Of a stretch of 64,000 nucleotides of DNA, positions 54,053-63,918 are shown piece after piece. Position 1 is the first letter of the stretch, and each line of letters begins with the position of its first letter. The notes beneath the pieces are model-generated. The model was not told the origin of the DNA. It did no database searches and saw nothing but the letters and a program-made list of their open reading frames with translations. The position numbers and the translations under genes were made by a program. Source of the stretch: Lethocerus indicus (Eukaryota > Arthropoda > Insecta > Hemiptera > Belostomatidae); contig JACDQD010000004.1 of the NCBI GenBank assembly GCA_019843655.1, positions 31,569,872 through 31,633,871 of the forward strand, given 5' to 3'.

Positions 54053-54163
54053 TATAAATGAAATCGTAGTTGAGCGAGAGTTGTAAATCAGAGGGAAACG
54101 AGTTAATTATGATTAAAATAAATTTATAAAAAAAGTTGATCATATGCGAGATGTTGGGAGATT
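54053..54163 (+). repeat. Diverged tandem repeat, unit 2
   Basis: Starts ATAAATGAAATCGTAGT and shares TAAATCAGAGGGAAA, AAAATAAATT and GATGTTG with unit 1. It ends at a (GT)n microsatellite at 54166. Diverged and probably old. Confidence 0.6.
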
Positions 54164-54165
54164 AA

Positions 54166-54187
54166 GTGTGTGTGTGTGTGAGAGAGA
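54166..54187 (+). repeat. (GT)n then (GA)n microsatellite
   Basis: GT dinucleotides to 54180 followed by AGAGAGA; it marks the end of the diverged tandem repeat beginning at 54053. Confidence 0.9.
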
Positions 54188-57100
54188 AGGCGCGATTTAT
54201 GCCCGAAACATTGGTCTCTCGCATAAAAGGGCCCGTTAAGCGTAGGCTCCCCCCCATCGACCGGCACTTGTAATTATCGTCGGAGAAAGGGGCGCCCCCG
54301 TAGGACCCGCAACTGTTTCGGGAAAGAATTCGATAATTATGATTGAGGAGGCAACGGGAAGGGTTAACACGGTTATTTGGCGTACGGCAGATGGCGGAGG
54401 GGGGAAGGAGCGCTGGAAAAATTTCCGCGCGGTTCAAATTACAAGCCGTCTAGATTATCTTCTTCTTTTTTTCTGTTCTCTCCCCCTCTCTCTCTTGGAG
54501 GTAGCCTATGTTATAATTAACATATTACCGAAAAGACCAGTTCCTCCACGTTACGCCGCGGTTGTAAATCACTGTTCGGCGGAGTGAATGACGTTCGGCC
54601 ACTCCCAGCGGCCCGAACGCCGGCCTACTGAAGACCGAAAAGCGATTACGACTGGTTTTATTTGGACCGGTTTCGGGTATTCGCCAACCTCTTCTCGGCT
54701 TCACAACGGGCTGCTACTCTTCCTCTATTATTAGCGCCTTTCTGTTATACGTTTGGTACCCGTATTGCAAAAATATCTCGGTACAGGGAGGAAGGGCTTT
54801 GGACCTGAGTCCAGTTCGACTATTAAAAACGGTAAACCGGAAATTATGTACGTTTCATGTAAGCGTAGGCATACTTTAATGTTTTTTTTAACTGCTTTAT
54901 TATCACAATTGTAAATCACTATTAACGAGTGGACAACAACGGAGGACGAAACCATGTTAGATATGGCATATTTAGATCCGTGGCCATTTCCTTTTCAGGT
55001 ATCTATAACGAACGTTTGGGACGTGTTTAACGCATCAGATAACAACGTGGGATTATTTCAGACAAACAGTCGAGTGAACAAAATACTTAGAAACAACTAA
55101 GTTATAATCCAGATATATAATCAGTTCTGTATCAGTGTATGTGTGACGAAGCCTGCGTTTGACTCTTTTCAAATTTAAAATTAATTATCCACTCGGAGGA
55201 ACCTAATAATGATAATAATAATCATTTTTCCCCCCAGAAGATAATCTAGGAGAGGTCTCCAGTGTACCCGCTAGCTGTAAATCATTAGACGTTGAGTGGC
55301 GTTCGAGCCACTCCCCCGGTTTAGCTGTGGTGAGGGGCTCGTCCAATTCAGGGGTCGAGAAAATCGGGTCCCCGCCCCAAAGCTTCGGCCGCCCATCACT
55401 CCAGTCACTTATAACTTCGAGTCCATGTTACGAACTGTTTTAATAACGGATTAAGATTAGTTAAACGCCGGCAGAAATCAATTCGCCCGTCCCAGACTGA
55501 CACCCCAGTTAATTAAGGCAATTTTCAGCCCTTTGTATCCGAATATACCGGCCCTTTAAAAAAAAAATGAATTGAGCCATCAATATAATTATCTAGCGCT
55601 AATTAGAATATTTTAAATTATTAATTGTATTCGATTTAATGATTTACGATACAAAACTAACTAAATACGATGTGTCCCACACTAAGTTAACAGTGGTCCC
55701 GGGGAGTTCGAAAAATAAAGAACCGCCAAACCGAGTCCGGTTTTGACACCGCCGGGCCGGAATCGTAAAATTGTAATTTCCGGCGGTCCAAATAATAAGA
55801 TTAGCCGCCCGAGCCTGCCCGAGTAAGAAAGAAAAAAAAAATATGGCGATAAATTTGGGACAGCGGCGGAGAGATAGAGACCGGACCACTTTATTGTGGC
55901 CACAATCGAGGAGGCAAAACTCCACCTAAGCCGAGGTGAATTATTCGGATATTAATAATAAGAGCGGGACGGGACGGTCGGTATCCGGTCGTGTTTCCAT
56001 TGGATAGGGCGAAAAGCGGGGTGGAAACCGGTCCCCGGGGCTAGTCTCTGGGCCGTGTTTTAGAGGGCCGTATTTATCCTATTGATCGTGATTTATCGGG
56101 CCCTGGACGAAACCGCAAACCGCAGACGCCGGCCGCGGTCTAACCCTGTGCATTCCTATTCTTCTACCCGATGGGCCTACAGTCGGCGCATAATTGTTAC
56201 TGGGGCGCCGTTCGTTACTTGAAAAAGAGAAAGACTCTGGTTTAGAGTAGGAGGTTCTATTGAAGGAGGACGGTACTGGTCACTTCGGGTATATTCGGAG
56301 TGGGCAATTCGATGACTAAAATTAGATAACCGCTTAATAGGTAGTTTATCCTCTCGCTGGTATGGCGGTACTCTGGCACATAAGATGCTTGTGGAGTATC
56401 CTGCCTTTACGGTCCCATCACTTGTACTCTGGTGGTTGTTTTGTTACATAAATATATAATATATGTTCTGTCCTTTTTCTGGTGTTCGGGAATGTCATTG
56501 GCGACAAATAACAATCGATCTTCGCTCGCTTGGAAGGGATGATTCTCTGAAAAAATATGTCGTCCATCGGGAATAATGCAGAGTTGAGGTGGTGCCTCTT
56601 TAAAGAAACCCCGTTTCGACGGGCTGGTGCGGGTAATTAAAGTGATATGTGTAGAGAGCCATTGGGCGTATGAAAAGGAACGGTCATAACAGAGCAGGAA
56701 GAAAGAAGAAGGTCATCGGAGTTGGGGTTGTAGAAGACGATAAAAGAGTAGCAATAATGGACGAATTTTCTACAAGTGACCACCACCAGCAGATTGTAGA
56801 GTCATTATTTTTTGTTTATTATTAACTTGAGGTAAACACTGGAATTTCGTAAAGGTTAAATTTTGTAATGAATTTTTATTTCATTGAGGATAAATTTACT
56901 TATATATATGCGTGCGTGTGTGTAGAATAATTAAAATTATTAAATTTATTTTAAGGCGCACGTAATTTGGCGTAATGGGCCGGCAGAGTTATAGTTCCAG
57001 GCATGTTATTTCTGCGACTCCAGTTTCACGCGTCGTGTGATACATAATTACTTCCTCTGCGGGTGAAAGATTAACGCTTACCCGGTTTGGGAAAGGGGTG

Positions 57101-57956
57101 GGGGGGAGGTAAAAGTGATTCATTGGCAAAGGGGGACTTAAAGTCTGAAATTTACAAGCCTTGATACCCGTGGGAATCGAAATTTCATAGCCCGCCTCCC
57201 TCCATATGGAAGCTTGAATTCTAGTGAATCACTCCCTACCAACCGACTTCATAGGAGTCATTGCGAATATTTAATTCGCGTTCTCGGTACTCTCTCCTAA
57301 CGACTGTGCACCTGACTTTTTATTCTAGTCGTGCTTTTCAAGGTAAGTGCCTCTTAATCATTGCCGCTAAACCCTCATGCACTTCAACACCAGTTACTTC
57401 CTATGCAGACCGTATACCAATATTATCCGGTCTATTCCTAGAAACCCTTTACCTCGATCAAAACCTACCGATAATATAACACCGATTATATTACACCGAT
57501 AATTCATTATTGAACCAAAAGACCAAAACGATTCGAAGGACTCGAACCATTGATTCGTTATATCTCTCGCCTCAGAAAAACACCCTCCCGTGCCCAATAA
57601 CCTCCCTCATAAATCACAACGCCGGCTAAATCTGCAGCTGTATTTTAATCAATGAAATGTAATCACGAAGTATCAACTCAGATAGGCACGTCTAGTCGAT
57701 GACTTCTCCCGTCAAACTAACCAGTAATCACGAGATCGGCGACAGTAAGTACGAAAACGTAAAGAGGAAAAAATAAACGTCGGAGTTCAAAAACGGACAG
57801 CGGGCGGCCATACACAAAGGAATATATACGCCCCTCTTTCTTTCGGCATTGAAAATACGACCGCTCGCTACACTTTTTCTATCCTTACAATAATATTTAA
57901 TCGAATGAATAATTCAGAGCTGGCCGGGTTCAGTTTGCATTAATTCTGCCGTTCGT

Positions 57957-57959
<3 letters not shown>

Positions 57960-57999
<40 letters not shown>
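57960..57999 (+). repeat. (AT)20 microsatellite
   Basis: Uninterrupted AT run of 40 bases, followed at once by a GC-rich CCCGGCGGCCGC stretch. Confidence 0.95.
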
Positions 58000-58002
<3 letters not shown>

Positions 58003-58121
58003 GGCGGCCGCATAATAGATCGAATGCATTTCTTCGTGTCTATTTTCTCGGCGGTTCCATTAAGCACTTTTCAGCACGGCCTCTGGACATGTGAACCGAA
58101 TCGCGGGTCCATTTTTAGAAC

Positions 58122-58140
58122 ATATATATATATATATATA
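58122..58140 (+). repeat. Short (AT)n microsatellite
   Basis: Nineteen bases of AT alternation, 120 bp after a longer AT run at 57960. Confidence 0.95.
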
Positions 58141-58535
58141 CCCCTCTGTCACGGGAGCGTGACTAATTGAATTACGGCCGTGATAAATCGTCAAGATTTT
58201 TGACAACGCGTGCGCAGGAGCGATAAATAAATTGGCCGGTACGGCGGGGACGGTGACAACGGCTCAAACGCAATTAGTCCACATCTCGCCCTATTTCACA
58301 GCCTCGGCTGTACCGCAGCCAGTGCGCATAATTTCAATATAATTTTTCGACATTGCGGCTGTCGAATAGAGAAAAAGAATATTGGACGTCGACGACGTTT
58401 TCATACGGCAGGAGCAGCAAGAACCGAATTCGCGAAAAGTGTGAAAAACGACGATGTGCGGTGATGATTTAAGGAACGACAATCGTAGTTTAACATACCT
58501 GTCTTGTGGTCTGCGAGGGGTTGGTAATACCGTAG

Positions 58536-58663
58536 ATTTCGTGTGTTTCTGTCTCCTCTCGCTGGTGAGGACTGGCAGCGTGACTAACACCGCTACTGAA
58601 GACGGCAAGCAGCCGAAACCGGTCTGGCAAAAGACCAAATCAGCGAGAGGAGACACACGAAAT
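58536..58663. mobile_element. Short terminal-inverted-repeat element, best copy (unclassified, MITE-like)
   Basis: A 128-bp unit. The left end begins ATTTCGTGTG and runs to CTCCTCTCGCTG. The right end (58641-58663) is its reverse complement apart from 6 bp missing: CAGCGAGAGGAGACACACG then AAAT. The centre carries CTGAAGA (58596-58602), CGG...CCGAAACC and an AAAAGACC stretch shared with the copy at 17334-17450. It has no coding capacity, so any mobility would be non-autonomous. A possible 7-bp target duplication is ACCGTAG on the left and ACTGTAG on the right (one mismatch). I cannot assign a superfamily. A minus-strand frame at 58291-58656 crosses it and is not believed. Confidence 0.7.
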
Positions 58664-59034
58664 AACTGTAGTCTTCAAAAAATTTATAATGAGGACCGGT
58701 GATAGTGCGCCCTGCACAGTTTATAACGGCGAACTTTCCTGTCACATCAATTTCATATTTCATCACTCTGTTAACCTGGTACAGTACAGAGCTTTTAATC
58801 GATTATCCTTCCCGGTACGGTCGAATTTGACGGTACGAGGATGACAAAAATTATTGACACACCTCGATCGGTCCCAGGGTGAAATGTGTGAGAATAACTG
58901 ACGGTCTAGGAGAGGCCTAAATATTCATTTATGCTAATGTGTCCGGGGGGATTCTTTTTTTTTGTCCCCTTTCCGTTCTCGATTCAGTTTTCAAGTTCCG
59001 ACGCCAGACGCGAAGTTCAGGGAGCGATCCGGCG

Positions 59035-59068
59035 GTGCGTGCGTGTCTGTGTGCGTGCGTGTGTGCGG
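59035..59068 (+). repeat. (GTGC/GTGT)n simple repeat
   Basis: Imperfect alternation GTGCGTGCGTGTCTGTGTGC continuing to GTGTGTGCGGG; alternating purine-pyrimidine of Z-DNA-prone type. Confidence 0.8.
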
Positions 59069-60810
59069 GAGACCCGCAGGCATCAGTCATGAGAAGGACG
59101 TCTCAATCCCGTCACGCCTCTTCGTTACGCCGGCTCCGGAATAAGCTTCTACTCTAATTATCGGTCGATGCCTTCGCGGCGGCAAAAATGAATACGCCGG
59201 ACCACCGACCGTCTCTCGCTAACCGGTCCATTTATAACTTTTTTACCAACCCCCACACCTCTTTTCGAACTCTTTCGAAACTGTTTTCGAATTATCACGG
59301 ACGGAACTAATCGACTCATCACTGCCCGATGTGTCCCTCCGATATCCTGATGACGGGACCGGAAAGAGTTCCGAAACGTTGGAAGAGGACAACACGCGAG
59401 AGGAAAGGGCGAAAACCCTTCAAATACGGACCCCTCTTAAGGTAAATACGGTGGTAAATCTCAGCGTCTACTGAAATATCTTTTCAGAGGAAGGATTTGC
59501 AAGTGAGAATATTTAGCTCAAACCTGAGGGCCCAAAATTTCTCTGAATTCATCTTACATTCCGTATATGTTCGATTGTATCTGTGTATTCGATCAAAATG
59601 GGTTCACCGACCGTCATCAGACTGAATAGGAACTTACGATAATAAAAATGAATTAGTCATGATAATTAACAATAAAACAGCAAAGACATTATAACGTGTT
59701 GATCTTTCATTATAAAACCGCCGAATTGATTGTTTTTGTTTAGATAGCAGTATTTTTGATAAAGTAATTTGAAATGCGTGTAAAAAATCCTTTTCCTTTA
59801 ATTCTCCCTTATGACAGTACTACAGAAGAGTCTCATTGAGCTACGTTAACACCAGTTTAATAAACTCGAAACTATAGCAGAAGGCGGAAGAGAATTCAGG
59901 CGAACAGATGGGTGCCGAATAATTAAAAAGTCAGGAATTAGAACCATTACACGAAATTAACTGCCATAAATAAACTTGAATGAAAAGAGATGCCGACATC
60001 GCGGCGTTTAATTTTCTTGCTTTTTTAATGAATTACCGCTCCGGAAACATTAATTATTTGACCAGAACCGGTAACGCGGCGCATTTTATTATTGTCGGAA
60101 ACCGGAGTGTTTCTAGAATTTATAAATGCCAAACTGCATTTTTTTCTTCTTTCGCCGGCGTATCGCTAAGCGGGGAATGTCATGAGGACGAAACGATTGC
60201 AGTTGTAAATTAACAATTCAGGCGATGACTTGTAAAGCATTTCACAACAGGATTTTTTCCCTGTATATAGATGTATAAATTGCCTGGAAACAGGAAAAAA
60301 AAGTCCCGCGCCAGAACGAATACAAAAAAAAAGGATCTCCCCTTCGTTTGATTCACGCACAATTAATATGGGGGGTCGAGGCCTAATGAAGATTAAACAG
60401 ATTATCGGCACGCGATACGTCTCAATTAGCGGCCAATATTTATTCGGGCGTATCGAGCCGCCGCCTCCAGGGCCGATTTATGATCGCCGATAACGGGCAA
60501 AAAAACGGGATACGGGAAAAGGGGGAAGGGGGGACGCCGTTCTCCGTCCAATCCCCGGATGAAGTGCAGGGAAACGTAGATATTTCAAAGCGGGAAAGAC
60601 GGGAGAGGATGAATTAAAAAAAAGGAGAAAAGTAAACAGGAAATAAAACTAATCCCAATCCTCATTAATTCAATATTAAGTCAGAACAGTGGAGACAAAT
60701 GTTGGAAAGACACGGTGGAAACGTTTAACACAAAACCACGGAAGACCAAAATATTCTTTCGCGTTGAAAAAATTTACGGTTTAAATTATGTTTTTGGTGA
60801 CGTATTGACC

Positions 60811-60903
60811 GTTGATGTTAACATTTGTATAAAACATATTTTATATATATAATTCATATTAATAAAATATATTTTATACAAACGGAAATAAGGTTGATGT
60901 TAA
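60811..60903. repeat. Hairpin flanked by 11-bp direct repeats
   Basis: Arms 60824-60844 and 60862-60882 are 21 bp, reverse-complementary with one mismatch (TTTGTATAAAA... and ...TTTTATACAAA), around a 17-base loop. The whole is flanked by GTTGATGTTAA at 60811-60821 and again at 60893-60903. A hairpin between matching direct repeats has the form of a tiny insertion with target-site duplication, but low-complexity AT sequence could mimic this. Confidence 0.55.
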
Positions 60904-61506
60904 AATATATACTCGTAGTAGTCTGTGAGCTATTTTCGAGTACGTCACATTAAGTTCAGTACTGACACTTCGCGTACATATATTTAAGTTAAAAAAATAC
61001 TCATGAAAAATTTAAATGAAAGAAATTTTTTTCCTTTTTTAAAATCTGAAATTTCTTTTCGGAACGTCGTTTTTGTAAACCGGAATTTCGAAGAAAAACC
61101 GGTTCCCTCGGCACACAAAGCAAGTCCTAAATGTTTATTCGAACCGGACGAACGGCAATAATGAGTCTTAATCGGACGTATTTTAAAGGGGGATTGCATT
61201 TCTGTACAGTTACACGGGCATACCGGACGCCTGCCCAGTGAAATTGAATTACAGCGCGCTGTTTACAGCCAACACAATTCGTGTTCATTATTGTTATTGT
61301 CGTGTTCAATTTTTTTGGGAAAAAATGTCCTACTCAAAGAAAAAAAACCGTTGAATCGTGTCGGCCTGATGTGCGGCCGAAATTGATACAAATTCCTTAT
61401 GACATTTCAACGTTAATAATCATCTTCCCATTATACTACCTTTCGCTGCTATTTTTATTACTATTACTAATTATACGTTAGACTAGAGTAAAATAAGATT
61501 GCTTAC

Positions 61507-61625
61507 CGCGTGAATCAAATTCTATGACTTCGCATTGCTCCCTTCGAGTCTGACAGGCGTATACGGCTCCTCCTTTGCTCACGCGATATTGTTTCGTCTC
61601 ACTTTCCGGTGCTCCAATAATCGCC
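61507..61625 (-). CDS. Integrin alpha subunit (alphaPS2-like), internal exon A: beta-propeller blade 1
   Basis: This is the first of three exons of an integrin alpha chain, a type I membrane receptor that pairs with a beta subunit to bind extracellular matrix. Reading the minus strand, a pyrimidine-rich acceptor (TTATTGTGTTTCTAG) precedes the exon and a GTAAGC donor follows at 61506. The exon enters with one base that completes a split codon, then gives 39 codons, and leaves one G for the next codon (1+117+1=119 bp). The peptide contains AIIGAPESET, an FG-GAP strand, then SKGGAVYAC and CEVIEFDSRG. The GAP / GGAVY.C / C..IEFDS.G series is typical of blade 1 of RGD-class integrin alpha chains; the two cysteines probably form the conserved disulfide. 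The preceding exon (signal peptide and FNLD/FGFSV region) was not found up to 64000, so it should lie to the right of the window. Alpha chain identity is very likely; the alphaPS2 subtype is inferred. Confidence 0.94.
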
Positions 61626-61717
61626 CTAGAAACACAATAAACAGAAATTCAATCGTAATTCGGAATATGGAGAAGTGAGCGAGTGGATATGTAATTACAA
61701 TACTTGGGTTAAGGTTT

Positions 61718-61793
61718 TTGGTTACAACCTGATAATGGAAATTATGAAACCGGTCTAGTAGCACTAACTAGACCAAAGCATCGAGCGGAGAAC
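61718..61793. mobile_element. Degenerate copy of the short TIR element
   Basis: Aligns to the core of the other two copies: CTGATAATGG, TGAAACCGGTCTAGTA, GACCAAAGCA and GCGGAGAAC. It keeps a perfect 8-bp hairpin, GGTCTAGT (61752-61759) and ACTAGACC (61767-61774), around a 7-base loop, a longer stem than in the other copies. The outer inverted repeats are not recognisable. It lies about 90 bp upstream of integrin exon A, beyond its acceptor. Confidence 0.5.
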
Positions 61794-62008
61794 TAAGATA
61801 GCATAAACAGGTATGTATGAATTAGAAGAAGAAAAATTTATATTTGCCTGCTATAAGGAGATATCAAGATAAGTAAATTAAGTCCCTGAAGTTTTTAGAT
61901 ATTCCGTTTCCAATTGGCACGAACGTGGGTTGGCATTTCACTTATTTACCGAAGGAGCATTACTGATGATGGCTAGACACTATCTGTAGAGGCACAACTT
62001 TTATAAAA

Positions 62009-62050
62009 GTTTTTTAAACTAGAGTTTTTTAAAACTAGAGTTTTTATAAA
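62009..62050 (+). repeat. Short AT-rich tandem repeat
   Basis: About 2.5 units of AGTTTTTTAAAACTAG, with one unit a base shorter. Each unit is itself nearly palindromic. Confidence 0.7.
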
Positions 62051-63906
62051 ATCCCAGCGGATACCTGAATTATATTGAACGTTTCGTCTCAGTCGGAGCC
62101 CGGACGACCAATTTACCCGACTCGGTGGTCGCAATATATATTAAAAACTGGCAGGATGTGAAAAAGTAGACCGGTATTAAAGCAATTATGAATTTATACG
62201 AGGATGAGGAAGAACTGTAGGTAGGCGGGAAAGACCGGTTAAGTGTAGGGTTCTCAAGTTATACCAACAGAGAAAGACCAGCCCGGACACCTGGTTTTAA
62301 ATACAAATCATCCCATTAAGTCGGTAATTAGTCCTATCTCCAGAAACGATCTTCCCTTTCGAATTTCTCAACACCAGAGTCCCTGCCTGAACGGAGTAAT
62401 AAATCGTAGAACTTCCGATACTGCAGTTTCAGATCAAGTTTTAAAATAAACGCTGTATTTGTTTCCACTTTGATTCCAATTTGGACCTGAAATTCATACC
62501 ATATATCTGCCATAGTCCTGCCGCAAGCATTATTTTTTTACCTAATTAATGGGATTGAGTAAAAATTCAGTAAGATATTTTTCAGACGTTTAAAGCGGAC
62601 GACGGGACGAATGTTTCTCGGAGTAATTTCGTGTTTCTTTCTTGTGCCAAAACGGGCTCCACGCGAAGGCATGATTCGTATCGCGGTCATCTATTCACAC
62701 CTGAGCCTTGTTAGCTTGGACTCTAATTTCAAATTTTTTCCTGAAACGGAGGGAATCATATTTTAAGCGGCTGTCTCACGTGGTCGGTACTCATCAATAC
62801 CAATTTCAGGTCGAAATTAGAAAATACGGCAAAGATAAAAGAATGAGTTTATCCTTTAGAAAACATGGAATAAGATACTGGCCTCTTTTAAAATCATGCG
62901 ATTATGGGAAGAAAATACGCTATCGCGGTTCGAAAAAATACACTCAGTCAACTCTTCGCTTCTAAATATGTTCGTAGATTTCGATACGAAATTTTTTTTT
63001 CGATGGAACAAAGAACCTTTACTGCCGATGTACGTTTCCCGGAAGGGTTGAGAAAGTGGTTCTTGCGTATGCGATCCGCATTTCGGAAGGCGTTGACCGT
63101 GGTTTATAGAAGAGACGGAGGGGCCCAGTTTCGGGTGTTGAGAGAATGAGAGAGAAGTCCTTTCTCTTAGTGACCCTAATAATTCCGAATGCGAACCGCG
63201 TTATAAATAGGTTTGGGTCCAGCGGCTGTGTGCCAACTGGGCAGATCCGGACCGAGATATCGCTATCCGCGGTGAGGATATCTCTCGGGGCGTAACGATT
63301 GATTTGTCGGCGGTGGCGGTGGATTAACGAGACGGGGCTCCTCCCTCCCTCCGCGCTCCTAATGGGGCCCCCTTAACAGTTAATTAGGGCCGGGCCCCCC
63401 ACCCCTTGTTAGGGGACTTAGCGCAACAGATAACAAGGTTATTAAAGCCCGTCTGTCCCTCGCTCCCTCCCTCCCTCCTCGGCGCTCTTGATTATATCCC
63501 TCCCGGTCTCGAGTCCTTTTCCCTTTTCAAAACTCGCTCCTCTCGCCACTGTCTCTTATAATTAAATCATGAGCGTCCCGACAGCCGGCTCCGCGACAGC
63601 TAACCCCCGTCTACCTCCGAGGCTGAATAGCAATTACGCAAATCCCGGAATCCGCATTTAAAGTTTAAAGAGTTAAAGCCGACAGGCGTCAGGCTAGCCC
63701 CAAAAGTGCCTAAATCCCACCAACTTGTAGTTGACATATCTGTTAACAATTTACGTTTCGGAGAATAAAATATCGTGTTTCAATATGAGGACAGATAAAG
63801 TCAGTTCAAATGAATGATGTCCTATATTTTCTATTCATCCAACATAGTAGCAGTGGTAAACTGTATGCAGGAAGGAGGGTCTCTCGTGGCGGCAAAATTA
63901 GCACTG

Positions 63907-63918
63907 CCCCCCCCCCCC
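63907..63918 (+). repeat. Poly(C)12 homopolymer
   Basis: Twelve C, the longest homopolymer of this kind noticed in the window. Confidence 0.85.

Larger units (their letters stand above)
26686..61506 (-). other. 34.8-kb integrin intron between exons A and B
   Basis: Bounded by the exon A donor (GTAAGC) and exon B acceptor. It contains both Jockey-clade LINE fragments, the best copy of the TIR element (58536-58663), an old tandem duplication near 53845-54163, two hairpin structures (27358, 60811), a palindrome at 40091, and AT microsatellites near 57960 and 58122. GC-rich, CpG-dense patches occur at roughly 28790-29170, 31200-31470, 32690-33120, 35290-35720, 36100-36500, 39180-39520, 40770-41170, 41985-42560, 44560-44860, 46280-46760, 48000-48260, 49060-49480, 52740-53230, 54200-54620, 55670-56180, 58960-59230 and 60440-60600. 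The remaining AT-rich DNA shows nothing I can assign. No nested protein-coding gene was recognised on either strand. Confidence 0.88.

Noticed and set aside
58596..58640. True hammerhead ribozyme at the CTGAAGA...GAAACC motif
   Set aside because: No UH cleavage site is placed next to a stem I partner, and neither type I nor type III stem pairing could be closed in the copies I checked. The core resemblance is kept only as a finding.
62708..63149. Two overlapping plus-strand frames (85 and 81 codons) rich in Lys/Arg
   Set aside because: No domain or homology recognised; they are on the opposite strand to the host gene and have no splice evidence.
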